A stretch of 64,000 nucleotides of DNA from Ctenosaura bakeri (taxonomy: Eukaryota; Chordata; Lepidosauria; Squamata; Iguanidae), in assembly GCA_948474755.1 (NCBI GenBank), contig CAOLHI010002122.1, forward strand, positions 124,001-188,000, written 5' to 3'. The translations under genes and the position numbers were made by a program. Below, piece by piece: positions 10,394-20,879 of the stretch; within the stretch, counting starts at the first letter, position 1, and every line of letters begins with the position of its first letter. The notes below the pieces were generated by a model. It saw nothing but the letters and a program-made list of their open reading frames with translations, was not told where the DNA came from and did no database searches.

Positions 10394-11698
10394 ATCTACA
10401 GATCATTCACTGCTGCTTCCAAGAAGAGTTAATCACTCTAAGAGCATTGGTATCCTTTTTTTAATAGGTCATGTAAAGTTTTCAATGTTATGATAAGGGC
10501 AATCATGCCAGAAAATATTCAGCAGATCCTTAAGTACTACATTTATATTCATTTGAGGATTTCCCAATCTATTTTCAATTTTTAAATGCCCCTCAGGCTA
10601 TGTAACTTTTTGTTGAAGTTTATGATGCCTCTTGTGTTCCACATTAGTGCTGCCTGACACAAGATCTAAGGATTTCTCCCGTTCTGTTTAGGGTTCTAAA
10701 TGGTATTGAATTTGATGCTAAAGAACAAAGCATAAGCATGTTATAATGCCACATACTATGTGCACAAATTGTACTCACACAACGCTGTGCAGCTTTCCTC
10801 CTGCCATCCCACTCTTGGAAGAATTCCCGCAGATGTCTATGCACTGGAGAATTATGCTTATAAGTTACTGTCTGCAGTAACATGCAATGCTCCTTGTCTT
10901 TCAGATTTAAAAATATGCCCTTGCCGTAATGGGAGGGATGATATCATACAGATTTAGGAATGCTCATACCTGTGCATTGCATTTGCACCTATGGAGCTGG
11001 GACAGTTGAAAACAGTGATACTTATAAGGAACTAGAAAGATGTGTGTGTAAGAGAGAGACCGTATTCATCAGTAAGTCCAATTCTGGTGATGTTTCTAAT
11101 GTAAGAGACTTGTTAACTAATCAAAGAGGTTGGTCAATTGTTAGGTTTAGCACTGTCAAGTTTTCAGTGGCCACACAAAATTGAGAAAGCATTATGTTAA
11201 GTTAGTGTAGTAAATAGCAGATCAATATATAGCCTTAAAGTGACATATGTTTGTGACAGATTTATGAAATGATGGGTTTTAAATGTCTATTTTGGATTTT
11301 TATTTTGAAGACAATCATATAGTCACTTTCTATTCATAAACTATGTCATAAATGCCACTGTGCCAACATAATCAGAAATATACTTCTGCCATTGGAGAGA
11401 CATTAGTGTTCCTATACCATCAGTGAAAATTACCTTGATACTGTGATCAAAATGGTGGAGCTTTTATCTCCCTTCCCATGGTATAACTGAAATATGGGGT
11501 TGATTTCCTCATTTATATGTTAATCATGGCTGTTACCATTAACAAACATTCTGGAGTCTCTGTGTGTTTGTGTCAGAGAAAAGAGAGAGAGAGAGAGGCG
11601 GGGGGCTGACCAAATCTTTGATTAAACAATGAGATTTGAGTCAGTATTGATTTGCATACTATTCCCAGTAAGAGTGGTTTGGCAATGAAACTAATTGC
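10394..11698. other. Unassigned; includes GA microsatellite
   Basis: No coding region. A (GA)n run occupies about 11582-11597. The 10640-10950 part looks non-repetitive. Confidence 0.4.
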
Positions 11699-11701
11699 CT
11701 A

Positions 11702-12114
11702 GACCCTTTTTGCATGCTTTTTTTCTTGTGCGAGCACCCCTTGAGCGTCACATGAGTGGGACCGTCGCTCTGTATGACGCACTCCCACTCGTGCGATGCT
11801 CACGAGGCTAAAGCAGGGCACATGCACATTTTTTTATTTTCGGCTTTAAGCTGAAAATGCCCTGAGCTTGTGCAATGCTCACGGCGCCCTCGTGCACTTA
11901 CCCCTGTGCAGTGTGCCGGCAAGGTGGCCTAGTCACGCTTCCTTCCCCCCATGCAGCCTACAACTCCCAGACTGCGCTGTGGAAGAAAGGGGTGGGGCGC
12001 TCGTGCAACAGTTGCGCTAGAAGGAAGGTGATGTGGGAGGCAAAAAGGGCTGTCGTGAGCAGCTCGCGAGCACCGCTCCCCGCTGCCGCGATGAAGTAAG
12101 GTGCGAAAAGGGCT
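11702..12114 (+). mobile_element. GC-rich MITE (copy B)
   Basis: The ends GACCCTTTTTGCAT and GCGAAAAGGGCT are flanked by CTA at 11699-11701 and 12115-12117. The interior matches copy A, including the hairpin at 11754-11790 and the TTTTCGGCTTTAAGCTGAAAA motif near 11840. Confidence 0.75.
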
Positions 12115-12336
12115 CTAGAGAGGTGGCAGAGTCTCCTCTGGATGTGGTAGGGGGAAAAAGGGCTGTACAGCTACATGCTCCAGATGCTCTAGCTAGAGAT
12201 TCTGCACCGAGCAGAGAGTTGGTCCCAAAGGTCCATATGATACTATGAGCCTATTCGTAGATCACCTTTTAAATGGGAAATTGCTCAAGACACCATACCA
12301 AATAAAATAACAGCCAATTACTGTGAAAACAATATA

Positions 12337-12719
12337 CAGTTAGCCCTCCACATTTGCAGGTTTCACTTTTGCAGATTTGATTATTCATTGATTATTTTCT
12401 GTCACCTCTGCTAACTCCCTATGCCATTTTTAATAGAGACCGCAAGCCTTGTGAGACTGAGAAACTGTGAACAAGCCTTGTAAGTCTCTCTTGAAAATGG
12501 TGTGAAGGTGGAGGTGGCAGAAAGCCCTACCAGCCACCCACTTTTGGCTTTGGAAGGAACCCTGACGCCTCAGAAGAATCCATGGCGGGCTGCATATGGT
12601 GATCATTCTTTTTGCGTGTGTGTTAAATATGGTTTGGGAGAGTCTAGAGTTATTCACGGTTTTTCCACTTTCACGGGGATCCTGTGCCCTTAACCCTAGT
12701 GAATGTGGAGGGATGACTG
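12337..12719. mobile_element. Tigger/pogo-like MITE
   Basis: The left end CAGTTAGCCCTCCACATTTG and the right end AATGTGGAGGGATGACTG form an inverted repeat typical of the Tigger/MER2-type Tc1-mariner branch. TA precedes the left end (12335-12336); the right side reads TT, so the TA duplication is probably mutated. No transposase frame is present. Confidence 0.7.
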
Positions 12720-14450
12720 TTGCATGAAACCAGATAGAAATACAAGATATTTTAACAGCCATATGCAATTGAAAACTTTGGTAAATTAAACAAAAATATC
12801 TTTGGTAGCCTTTAATTTGGTAGCCTTTAATTTGGTAGTTTGAAATAACAGGGTTTGAAGTTTAAGATTCTTTTCATACCTCCGTAGCCTTCTTTCTAAA
12901 AGAGGTCAGCCTTATTAAAGCTGGAACAAGGAGAGGTGAGATTCACTTGCTTTCCAGAACTGGAGGGGTTCGAGCAATATAGTGGTAGGCCACAGATCTA
13001 GGACACAATGTCAACTATCTCATGCAAAATGGTATCTTCCAGCCCTCTAACACCTTTAAGTCCCATTGGCATTAATGGGAAAATCAAAAATTTACATCAG
13101 TCTTTTCCACTGAACTCTGTTGTGATTTATAAGTGATTAACTTTGAACAACCATAGAAAATAACATTTTTATGCTGTATTTAAAGTTTTTTCTAAAAAAA
13201 AAAAGATTTATTAAAATCACACATGATCTTCCCCTCTTCCTCCCAAATGAACTTGTGTCATGATGTCACAAACAGCATTTCCTTTCCACCTTTCAGCCAA
13301 TAAAGTAAGTGGATCTACATGCTATGGAGCAGCAGAGTATAACATGAGGGCACCATTTGAGTGGATAACCTGATCTCTAATTAAACACTAATTCCATCCT
13401 CAATGTTTGCATTTGAACTTTCCCACTCTCATAATATCAGCAGCATATTGTTGCTCCAACACTCCTTGAGAACATTTTGTAACACACATCACACTTTTCA
13501 ACTCTCACAGCTTCTTATTTTGTATGCAGCGCGTGTATGGCACCTCACTATAACCTTGATGAATTAAAAAATGGCTTATCAATATTCAAACATGCAACCC
13601 CATTTGTCCATTTCTTCCTTCTTTCTGGCATTTCCAAGTTGAAATTGGCATTGGTCTAAATAAATGGGATTAAAATTGCATATTCTCCCTTTTAAACTGA
13701 AATTAAATCAGTTTGCCACTAATGTCATCTTGAAACACCCTGGTTTAGCAGGGGTGCTATAATGTACAGTGGCAGATGTAATATTAACAAGTGTTTCTTT
13801 TCATTACCATGCTGGTCTTCTGGCATCTTATCAAACATCTGATTTAATATTTCAGTGGGAAAGTGAAGCGATGGCAGGTGCAGTCTGTCCAGTGTCGTTT
13901 AGTATTAAAATTAAATTTGCAGACTTGCCAGTGGCTTTTATGAGGCTTTATCACACCGGGGAAAGGAGTCTTTTTCAGAGTTCAGGTTTCAGCATGCTGG
14001 CTGCTTGGTAATTTCTCACATTTGGGTCTCACGTACATTTGCTTCATCATCTCTCCATTCTAATATCTGATTTTTTAAAAAAAATAAAAAATAAGCAAAC
14101 AAATTTTGAATGCAACTAAGCAGTTAATGGTGCTGTTTTTTGCCGGAGTCACTTCCATTGGACAATAGTAGCTGAAGAGACCAGGGGTGTGAAAACCTGT
14201 GTACCTCATTCTCATTGAATTTCTAAGTTCCCACAATCATTCTCACTCCATTCCTATTTCAGTATCCGGTTGCAATATTCTTGCCCCTCCTCACCTGCAC
14301 AGAAATCTGTGTGTGCCTGCTTTTACTCAGAGGTTGTTAGTTTGCATGTCTCTCTAAGAGTTTAGGCATAACATATATTCATGTAATTTCCTGTTTGTTA
14401 GTCTTTAACACCCCCTCTCTCTTCCTGAAACAGTTAGTATGCAGTTAGTC
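12720..14450. other. Unassigned, partly non-repetitive
   Basis: No repeat I can name. The 13380-14020 part has the mixed texture of single-copy DNA; see findings. A short repeat of TTTGGTAGCC units is at 12803-12838. Confidence 0.35.
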
Positions 14451-14453
14451 TAA

Positions 14454-14974
14454 GTCCCTTTCCACACCAGGCAATTAGAACAGGGCAGTGCATCCTCTCA
14501 TGGAGGTCGTCTGCACCTTGGAGCGGACTAGGAGCGGACTACTTACCAGAGATCCACATCTCAGTCTGCTCCAAAATGACCCCAACTGGTCCTCCTGCAT
14601 GTTTTCTAAAGACTGAAAAAAACAAGTCTTTATTTTCCTGGAACGCGCTATTGTGTTCCTGCTCCCTTGTGCAGATTTGCAGGCTCACACCAATGCAAGC
14701 CTGTGATCTGTGGAGGGTGGGCTTTAGGCGTGGTGAGCTTCAGCAGTTGGTTGGGACCCACAACCAACTGGAAGCTGCCATTTTGGAAGCCAGAAGCTGC
14801 CATTTTGGAAGCTGGAGCAGTGCGGATCTACAGACCTCGCACTGCTCCGATTTGTCCTGGACCAAGGAGGAGCCCTGCAGAAGGGCTTCAGGGACAGTCC
14901 GTGTTGCTCCAGACCCCAGAAGAAGCGGCAGGTAACAGCACGGAGCAATTCCCTCGCCTTGTGTGGAAAGGGCC
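14454..14974. mobile_element. MITE of the GGGCC-terminus family (subfamily with GGAGCGGACTAGG)
   Basis: The ends GTCCCTTTCCACAC and GTGTGGAAAGGGCC are flanked by TAA at 14451-14453 and 14975-14977. The subterminal TCTGCACCTTGGAGCGGACT is shared with the element at 23961-24542. Internally, GAAGCTGCCATTTTGGAAGC is duplicated in tandem near 14770-14815. Confidence 0.75.
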
Positions 14975-14977
14975 TAA

Positions 14978-16349
14978 GTTTGTTTGTGCTTAGTTTGCAC
15001 TTCTCTCCCTGTCCATGTTTGAAGAACCACATGCTATAGAGCCTTTCACTATGAGATGTTATGAAACTTTTATTATTGGTAAGTGAATTTGCTTTAAATG
15101 TTTTTACAAAGAAGACTAACCCAATTATTTCCCTGTTAGATCTGGTGAGAGGGTAGGGATGGAGCGGAATAGGTTGTTGCTCATAATCTGCTTATAAATA
15201 TTAATAATTATTCTTCTGAGATACACTATTATTTCTCACATTCCCCTACATATTTTTAGTATATACCACATCTTTATCTATTGCTGACTGAGACTGATGA
15301 GAACTGCAATCCAAAAACATTTGGGGATTGCATGAATCCCATCTCTGTTCAAATATGTGTTTTTGTAGTATTGTTTAGTGTTTTTTTTTTACACTGATCA
15401 AAGCATGTGTACATGTTCTTCATCTGCATGTCTTTTGCGTTTACATTTAATTTTTTTTTACACATTTTTGTACACATTTTCATTTCTGAAGCACATTATA
15501 GGCCTCAAAAATAATGAATTTTTCAGCAATATGTCTTGGCAGTCTTGGGAAGTACAAAATGAATAATTTCATAAGGAAATGCATTTCCATTTAATTTATT
15601 TTTCCATTTCTAAATGAATCTAAAACTCTGGTTTCTACTATCATAGTTTGGGAGTTAAATTACATCTAACATCAGTACAGCTAATAACCTGAGTATGAAG
15701 CTTCTGCAAGTAAGCATCTCAGACACACCATTTTCAGAGCTAAATCATATTACATTGTAAAAGCTTCAGCGTACAATTATCTGAGTTAAAATGAGCAATA
15801 AACACATAGCACAATCAACTCAAAAGGTTACTCACCATTTAAGAGCATTATTTACTTTCAAGTATGTTATGGTGGTGGTAGTACTTATGCTTTTATTTAT
15901 ATATTACAATTAAACACAGAATAAAATTACATTAAAAAAATAGACAGAGCCCTGCTTCAAGGATCTAAATTGAGGCTAGTAACAAACTGGGAATGTGAAA
16001 ACAGGGTGTGGAATATAGTGTGAACAGATGTCATTATGTGGACCTTACTTATAGTTTAAGAAAAAAACAGAAGGTTAAGTTAAAGACAAAGTGATGCAAA
16101 TGAGTATTGACCCACAGTGAGAGGTGGATGAATATGTTTGTGCCACTTTTGCCATGTTCATGCATAATTCCATCCCTCCCCAATAATTTTCTACATTGAT
16201 CTGCATTTTTTTATTTAAAAAGATGCATGAAATTTCATATTTAAATATGCTCTCAAAATATTCATTTCAAAACATATTGGCTGAGATCCTGTGTCACACT
16301 GGCAGATTGTAAAGTTCCACTATGGATAGCTATGTGTCTTCCATCTTCC
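14978..16349. other. AT-rich, mostly unassigned
   Basis: A short GAACTGCAATCCAAAAACAT block at about 15300-15345 resembles the ACTACAACTCCCA-type fold-back repeat. Otherwise nothing is recognised. Confidence 0.35.
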
Positions 16350-16352
16350 TTA

Positions 16353-16544
16353 GGCCATTTCTGCACTACACTGTTACAGTGCTATTCTTCTTTCAACATC
16401 CTGTGAAATTCTGAGGTGTGTAGAGGCCAAAGAGCTCTCTGGCTGTGAATTCTAAATGCCTCTCCCTAATCTGCAAACCCCAGGATTCCATAGGATGTGG
16501 AAAGTGGAACAATAGCACTATAACAGTATAGTGCAGAAATGGCC
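16353..16544. mobile_element. Short fold-back MITE, GGGCC-terminus family
   Basis: This 192-bp palindrome-like element has ends GGCCATTTCTGCAC and GTGCAGAAATGGCC and a perfect TTA duplication at 16350-16352 and 16545-16547. Its core is the reverse of the one at 777-962. Confidence 0.85.
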
Positions 16545-16547
16545 TTA

Positions 16548-17170
16548 CACATTCAGCCTACCTGTTTTTTGACTGGGTGCCCTTCACAGCTATTAGGGAC
16601 CAATGGGACAGAAAGGGGAGGTGAAGAGCAGCCAAAAAGCCAGCTGCCTCCGTTTGTGCAGCCAGGAGCAGGGAGAAGATTTCATCCTCTTAGAACTCTA
16701 CAGAACCCCCATATATGCAGCTGCAAGGATGGAGCCAGCTGTCTGTTTGTCTGTCTTTGGTCCTTCCTGTGTTCTTTCCTGACCACTGAATGGCCATGGG
16801 AGAGAAGGGCAGCTAGGATAAAAAGATAGGTGGGTCAGAGTAGGTAGAGATGTTGAGTTTGGATAACACCTGAACTATGTCACCAACAGGATGTCAGCCA
16901 TTTTCTCTGAGATCATGCATTTGAAATGTATTCTGCAAGTTTTTTTTCTTAAACCAAGAACTTCATTTGGGAAACATTAAAGGCAGCAGATAATTAGGCC
17001 CCAATTTGTAGATTCGTCTGAGTGGCTGGGATCAAATCAGTTTGTGTGAGAATTCACACAGACTGGGTACCTTATGCAGCCTTAGCTGGAGTGTGAAGTG
17101 ACATCACAAAAGTATTCTGGAAATGTACTAGAGAAATAAATCTTTGCTTATTTCACTCTGGCATACAAGA
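16548..17170. other. No recognised feature
   Basis: There is a 96-residue frame at 16539-16829, but it shows no domain and begins inside the MITE. Confidence 0.4.
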
Positions 17171-17175
17171 ATGAA

Positions 17176-17850
17176 TGTGGGAGATAGCTGTTAACACTCA
17201 TGAATCAATTTAACACAGGATCGGCTGAAGCATCAAGCATTTATTTAAAAAAATACGTTTCTGCAGACACGGGTGTTCTCTAGAGAGAAGGACCCCCTCC
17301 CACAAAACAACACACATTTTATCCCCTACGCCAGCTTCCCTCCCCTTGGGCAGGACCCAAAAGTTACAACCCTATCAGAATCGCCTAAGAAGTTACATGC
17401 TCCCTTCCCCATATTTACAGCATATATGATCATGCACATAATCAAGCTTTAACCTTGTGCTTTCTTAACTCTCATTTGCTATTTCAAAATGCCCATCAAC
17501 CAGATTCTAACCTCCCATTTTTGCTAAACAATGCCAAATTCTTCTCTAGTTTTTCTTACCCACTTTCAGCTTTTGCTGACCTTCAGTCTGCCTAAGCAGG
17601 TGCCTTCAAACAAAAGTACATACATCCCACTGTTGAATCCTTATCTATGTGTCTGGTTTTCTTTGCTTCAAGGTCTCCTTCAGCTGCCAGCTTCTAAAAT
17701 ACATTCTTAGACTTCTTTGTATTTCAAAAGCTCACATACTACAGTATATGTGTGTAAATATATTTAAAAATGTGTTATGAGCTATAAGCTAATATGTTAC
17801 CAATACTATTAATAATATTGCAGAAACTAAAATATATTTTACTTCTCACA
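17176..17850 (-). repeat. 3' LTR of the provirus
   Basis: On the minus strand it runs TGTGAGAAGT to ATCTCCCACA (675 bp). An AATAAA polyadenylation signal on the minus strand lies near 17240-17246. Confidence 0.9.
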
Positions 17851-17870
17851 AATTCCCTCATCTTTTCTAT
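17851..17870 (-). promoter_or_regulatory. Polypurine tract of the provirus
   Basis: Directly next to the 3' LTR, the minus strand reads AGAAAAGATGAGGGAATT. This is mostly purine and correctly placed as plus-strand DNA primer site. Confidence 0.7.
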
Positions 17871-18575
17871 TAGAATTTTTTTTGTTTCTGCATTGTTAAA
17901 ACTGTTGCAACATACTTTTCTCTTTGAAATTATTTTTATTTCACCATGTGTTTTTCTATTACCATTTCTGACCCAAGAACATGAGAGACACTTTGAGACC
18001 TGAGCAAATGGTTCAGGCCTACAGTACTCCCCCCAACTAGGCAAAATTTTCAGCTGACAAGGGAATGGGGATGTGCAGAAGCCCTTTACCATGATCCCCG
18101 GGCATTCTGGCAATGCCCATCCCTCAGCAACTTCTCCTGATAATTTGTCCTTTATATCATGAGACTTCCTAATGAGTGTATTATCTTCAAGTGTTTGGAT
18201 CCCAATACTCAAGGCTTGTATGATACGAATAGGAACTCCATGGTTAATTCATGAGTTCCCCTCAGGAAAAAGGAAAGTGTTAAAAGTTTTACAGACTCCT
18301 TCTGATACCTCTGAAATGTGCTGTTACAAATAAGAACCCATATGTAATAAAAAGATTTCTGCCAGCCACTTTTAAAAGAAAGGATGTGGATGCTGTGCAA
18401 TACATCTGGTTTGTTGTATGGATCAGACATTTAGGACCCTTTGTTTTGGCTTCCCTATAAAAGGATAAAGCAGAGTGTATTTCCATAAGTCCTCAAACAG
18501 ACATAACCCAGATATGCATACTAAGATAACTACTAATACTATGATTGAGTAAATTATGAAATCACTATCTTCCAT
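17871..18575 (-). pseudogene. Residual env-region DNA, largely deleted
   Basis: About 700 bp separate the polypurine tract from the last recognisable frame. The longest frame here (17775-18212) runs into the LTR and shows no transmembrane anchor, no fusion-peptide-like stretch and no disulfide-loop pattern that I can recognise. A normal env would be about 1.9 kb, so most of it is gone. Confidence 0.45.
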
Positions 18576-18776
18576 TTAACTCCACCTCAGTGTTCTCAAG
18601 TCAGGATAAGGATTTCCAGCATTCACTTCTGTTAATACATAATCAACTTTGTTTTCTCTTCCACCTGATCTAATTTTTACAGTCACTGGAACAACTCGAG
18701 GTCTCCTTGGATCCCCTGAAATTGGCTGATAAACAGCTGTATGAGTACTTATTTTCGGTCCCACTTCTCCAGTCAT
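18576..18776 (-). pseudogene. Short frame after pol, possibly env start
   Basis: A 66-residue minus-strand frame follows the integrase C-terminus and sits where env would begin. It has a few basic residues (GDPRRPRVVPVTVKIR) and no signal peptide I can see. The assignment is by position only. Confidence 0.3.
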
Positions 18777-18921
18777 TTATTAGTCTTTAGGCAAAATTAT
18801 ACAGTTCAGTCCTCCTTTCTCTCTCAAAGTCAGTTTATGACCTGGTCCTCTCCGAGCCTCCCACTTGTTATCTGGATATGGTATCAAAAGTCCTCACCTA
18901 TGGCCTCCCTGTTCTGCAACT

Positions 18922-19227
18922 TCACTCTACTGTTACACCCACGGCTCTACCACTTGTAGTTTCACCGCTGCTGGTGTAGTTAACAACACCGTGTAGTAGC
19001 TGCTGTCCTTGGGGCCGTCCAGCGGGGGTGCAGTTGTTGTTTTTCCAGGCTTGCATCAGTGCCTGGTCTCCAGGCTTGAAGTTGTGTAGAGTCTCGGACA
19101 AGGACAGTGGGACCTGCTGCAGAGCTGCTCTGTGTAGACAACACAAAACTTGGGACAGTTTTTGCACATAACTTCTTGGACTGGCTTCCACAATCTCATG
19201 CATACTTTCAATGGGATGTTTTCTCAA
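18922..19227 (-). pseudogene. Integrase C-terminal fragment
   Basis: A 101-residue minus-strand frame includes a C-terminal domain motif HNFKPGDQALMQAWKN, in which the PGD core is typical of retroviral integrase C-terminal SH3-like domains. A poly-L/V stretch before it (SYVQKLSQVLCCLHRAALQ) fits the helix that normally precedes that domain. In the intact family this follows ~150 residues of catalytic core, which are not present here. Confidence 0.65.
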
Positions 19228-19327
19228 TAGAAATGATTGCCCATAGAGTACTACCTCCTGAACCCTTTAACCTCCACCTATCCTATTAGTTAGTCTACTA
19301 TAACCAATAGGTATTTCCACCTCTGTA

Positions 19328-19684
19328 TCAGGGAACTTTTGTGTAATCTATCTGCATACTCTGGAAGGGTCTGAGTGCCCATTCCCTCCCTCCTGGGTGA
19401 TGTTTTTGCATTTCCTTTCTGCTCACTTGCTGACAAGTCACAAATCTATCACAAATTTGTTTAGCAACAGTGTATATTCCTATGCATCTATAATACTGTA
19501 ACAAAGTATCACATAATGCCTGGGTACCCCAATGATTTTCCTGATGTAAAGTGGCCAAGAGTTCCCCTGCCAGTTCTTCATTACTAATTACCTCCCACTC
19601 AGGAGAACCCACTTTCCCTCCTGAGTTTTTTCTTTTTACTTTTTCTTTTATCTTATTTGAATGAATATAGGGACACCAAGGCAT
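19328..19684 (-). pseudogene. Integrase zinc-binding and core-start fragment
   Basis: A 118-residue minus-strand frame has the HHCC-type N-terminal domain: HQENHWGTQALCDTLLQYY supplies H-x3-H, and ICDRFVTCQQ supplies the distal part. There the pair reads F-x2-C where the family has C-x2-C, so one zinc ligand appears lost. RPFQSMQIDYTKVP follows and contains the first aspartate of the DDE core, then the frame ends. The second aspartate and the glutamate are not visible before the C-terminal piece at 18922-19227, so the catalytic centre is deleted. Confidence 0.75.
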
Positions 19685-19825
19685 TTGAGTGAGGTATCAG
19701 CACCCTAATATGCATTTTCTCTTGTAAATCTGCCCCTTTTGCAGCCCCACCTGCCAGCTTGTTCCTTATAGCCCTTGGAGAGTATCCACATCAAGTACAT
19801 GAACTACAGATATCTCCAGAGGAAA

Positions 19826-20044
19826 TTATAGTTCATCTAGTACTTGAATAATTAATTGCTCATGTGCCAATTCTTTTCCTCTATTGTTAATTAGTCCCCT
19901 TTCCTTTAAAAAAAAAATATTATTATTATTATTTTTCAACGTGTGCACTTCTCCAAGAGCATATGTGTATGTTCCTTTTTTTTTTTTTTTCAGAATTTGC
20001 AAGGCCTGCTTTAGTGCATACAACTCAGATGTTGTGTTGACCAT
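19826..20044 (-). pseudogene. RNase H distal fragment
   Basis: The minus-strand frame includes TSELYALKQALQIL, the RNase H helix with its glutamate and alanine-leucine pattern, and ELAHEQLIIQVLDEL at the end. The stretch between them is interrupted by an A15 run (19976-19990 as T) and an AT-repeat expansion at 19908-19935. Confidence 0.55.
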
Positions 20045-20204
20045 GTATTTGGTAGTCTTTCAGCTTCTAAGACCTCTTGTGTGATTCCATCAACTACTGC
20101 ATATGTATGCTCCATCTATAAACAATTCCATCCCCCCTTAGGAAGGGGGGGATCCCCCAAATTGAGCCTTATTTTTGTTTGGTATTCAAAGATGTCTAAA
20201 CAAT

Positions 20205-20757
20205 CATGGATAGGATCTGTTTGTTCCTCTAAATTCAGCTGGATTCACACAAGAGTCTGTAGTTAGCACCAAATCATGTTTTTTTTTTCCCTTCAGTAAT
20301 ATAGCCTCATATTTAAGGAAAAAAAACATATAAAAAATATCCTTGGATCTGTTAACCATTTTACCCCTTTGTGTTAAGATAGTCCTGGCTGAATGTGGAG
20401 TGCTTATTATCAAAGCTCTCCCCCTCCAAATGTCAGTTTCCTATTTTTTCTCTTTCCCTACTAACACTGCATTAGCTGTTACAGATTGTACGCATGTGGG
20501 CCAGCCTTGAGATCCAGCAATTTAGACAAGTAAGCCACTGGATGTTTTCTCCCTCCTCTGGTTTGAGTTGACGCTCCGAAGGCTGCCCCCCCGGCATACG
20601 TTGTAACAAACAAATGAAAGGGCTTATCCAGGGAGGGGAGTGCCAACACTGGGACATGAATTAAGGCGTCTTTTAATTCCTGAACTTGTTTCACTTCTTC
20701 TGATGACCATTTGGGGATTTCAAGGTCTTCTACAGGTTTGGCATACAAAAATTTAGG
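20205..20757 (-). pseudogene. RT connection / RNase H proximal fragment
   Basis: The frame at 20479-20748 shows the connection domain: LPSLDKPFHLFVTT, then GRKHPVAYLSKLLD, both standard gammaretroviral-type landmarks. The next frame at 20204-20413 continues with LIISTPHSARTILTQRGK and YEAILLKGK. Frame is lost between them and at A-runs. The upstream edge at 20758-20771 is an A14 run in sense, marking the point where the RT palm is missing. Confidence 0.7.
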
Positions 20758-20790
20758 TTTTTTTTTTTTTTCATCACTGGCTGGAGTCCC

Positions 20791-20879
20791 ATTCTGCTCC
20801 TATTTGAAATGGGATACTGTTTTTGACAAATCACCTCTCCCTCCTGTCTCAGCTTAACTTTTAAAGGAGTTACTTTTAG
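20791..20879 (-). pseudogene. Reverse transcriptase N-terminal scrap
   Basis: The minus strand reads LKVTPLKVKLRQEG followed by QKQYPIS, the start of the RT fingers next to protease. Translation then jumps within ~40 bp to the connection domain, so roughly 250 residues including the Y-x-D-D centre are absent. Confidence 0.55.

Noticed and set aside
16539..16829. 96-residue plus-strand frame as a small gene
   Set aside because: It starts inside the right end of a MITE and has no domain or splice context.
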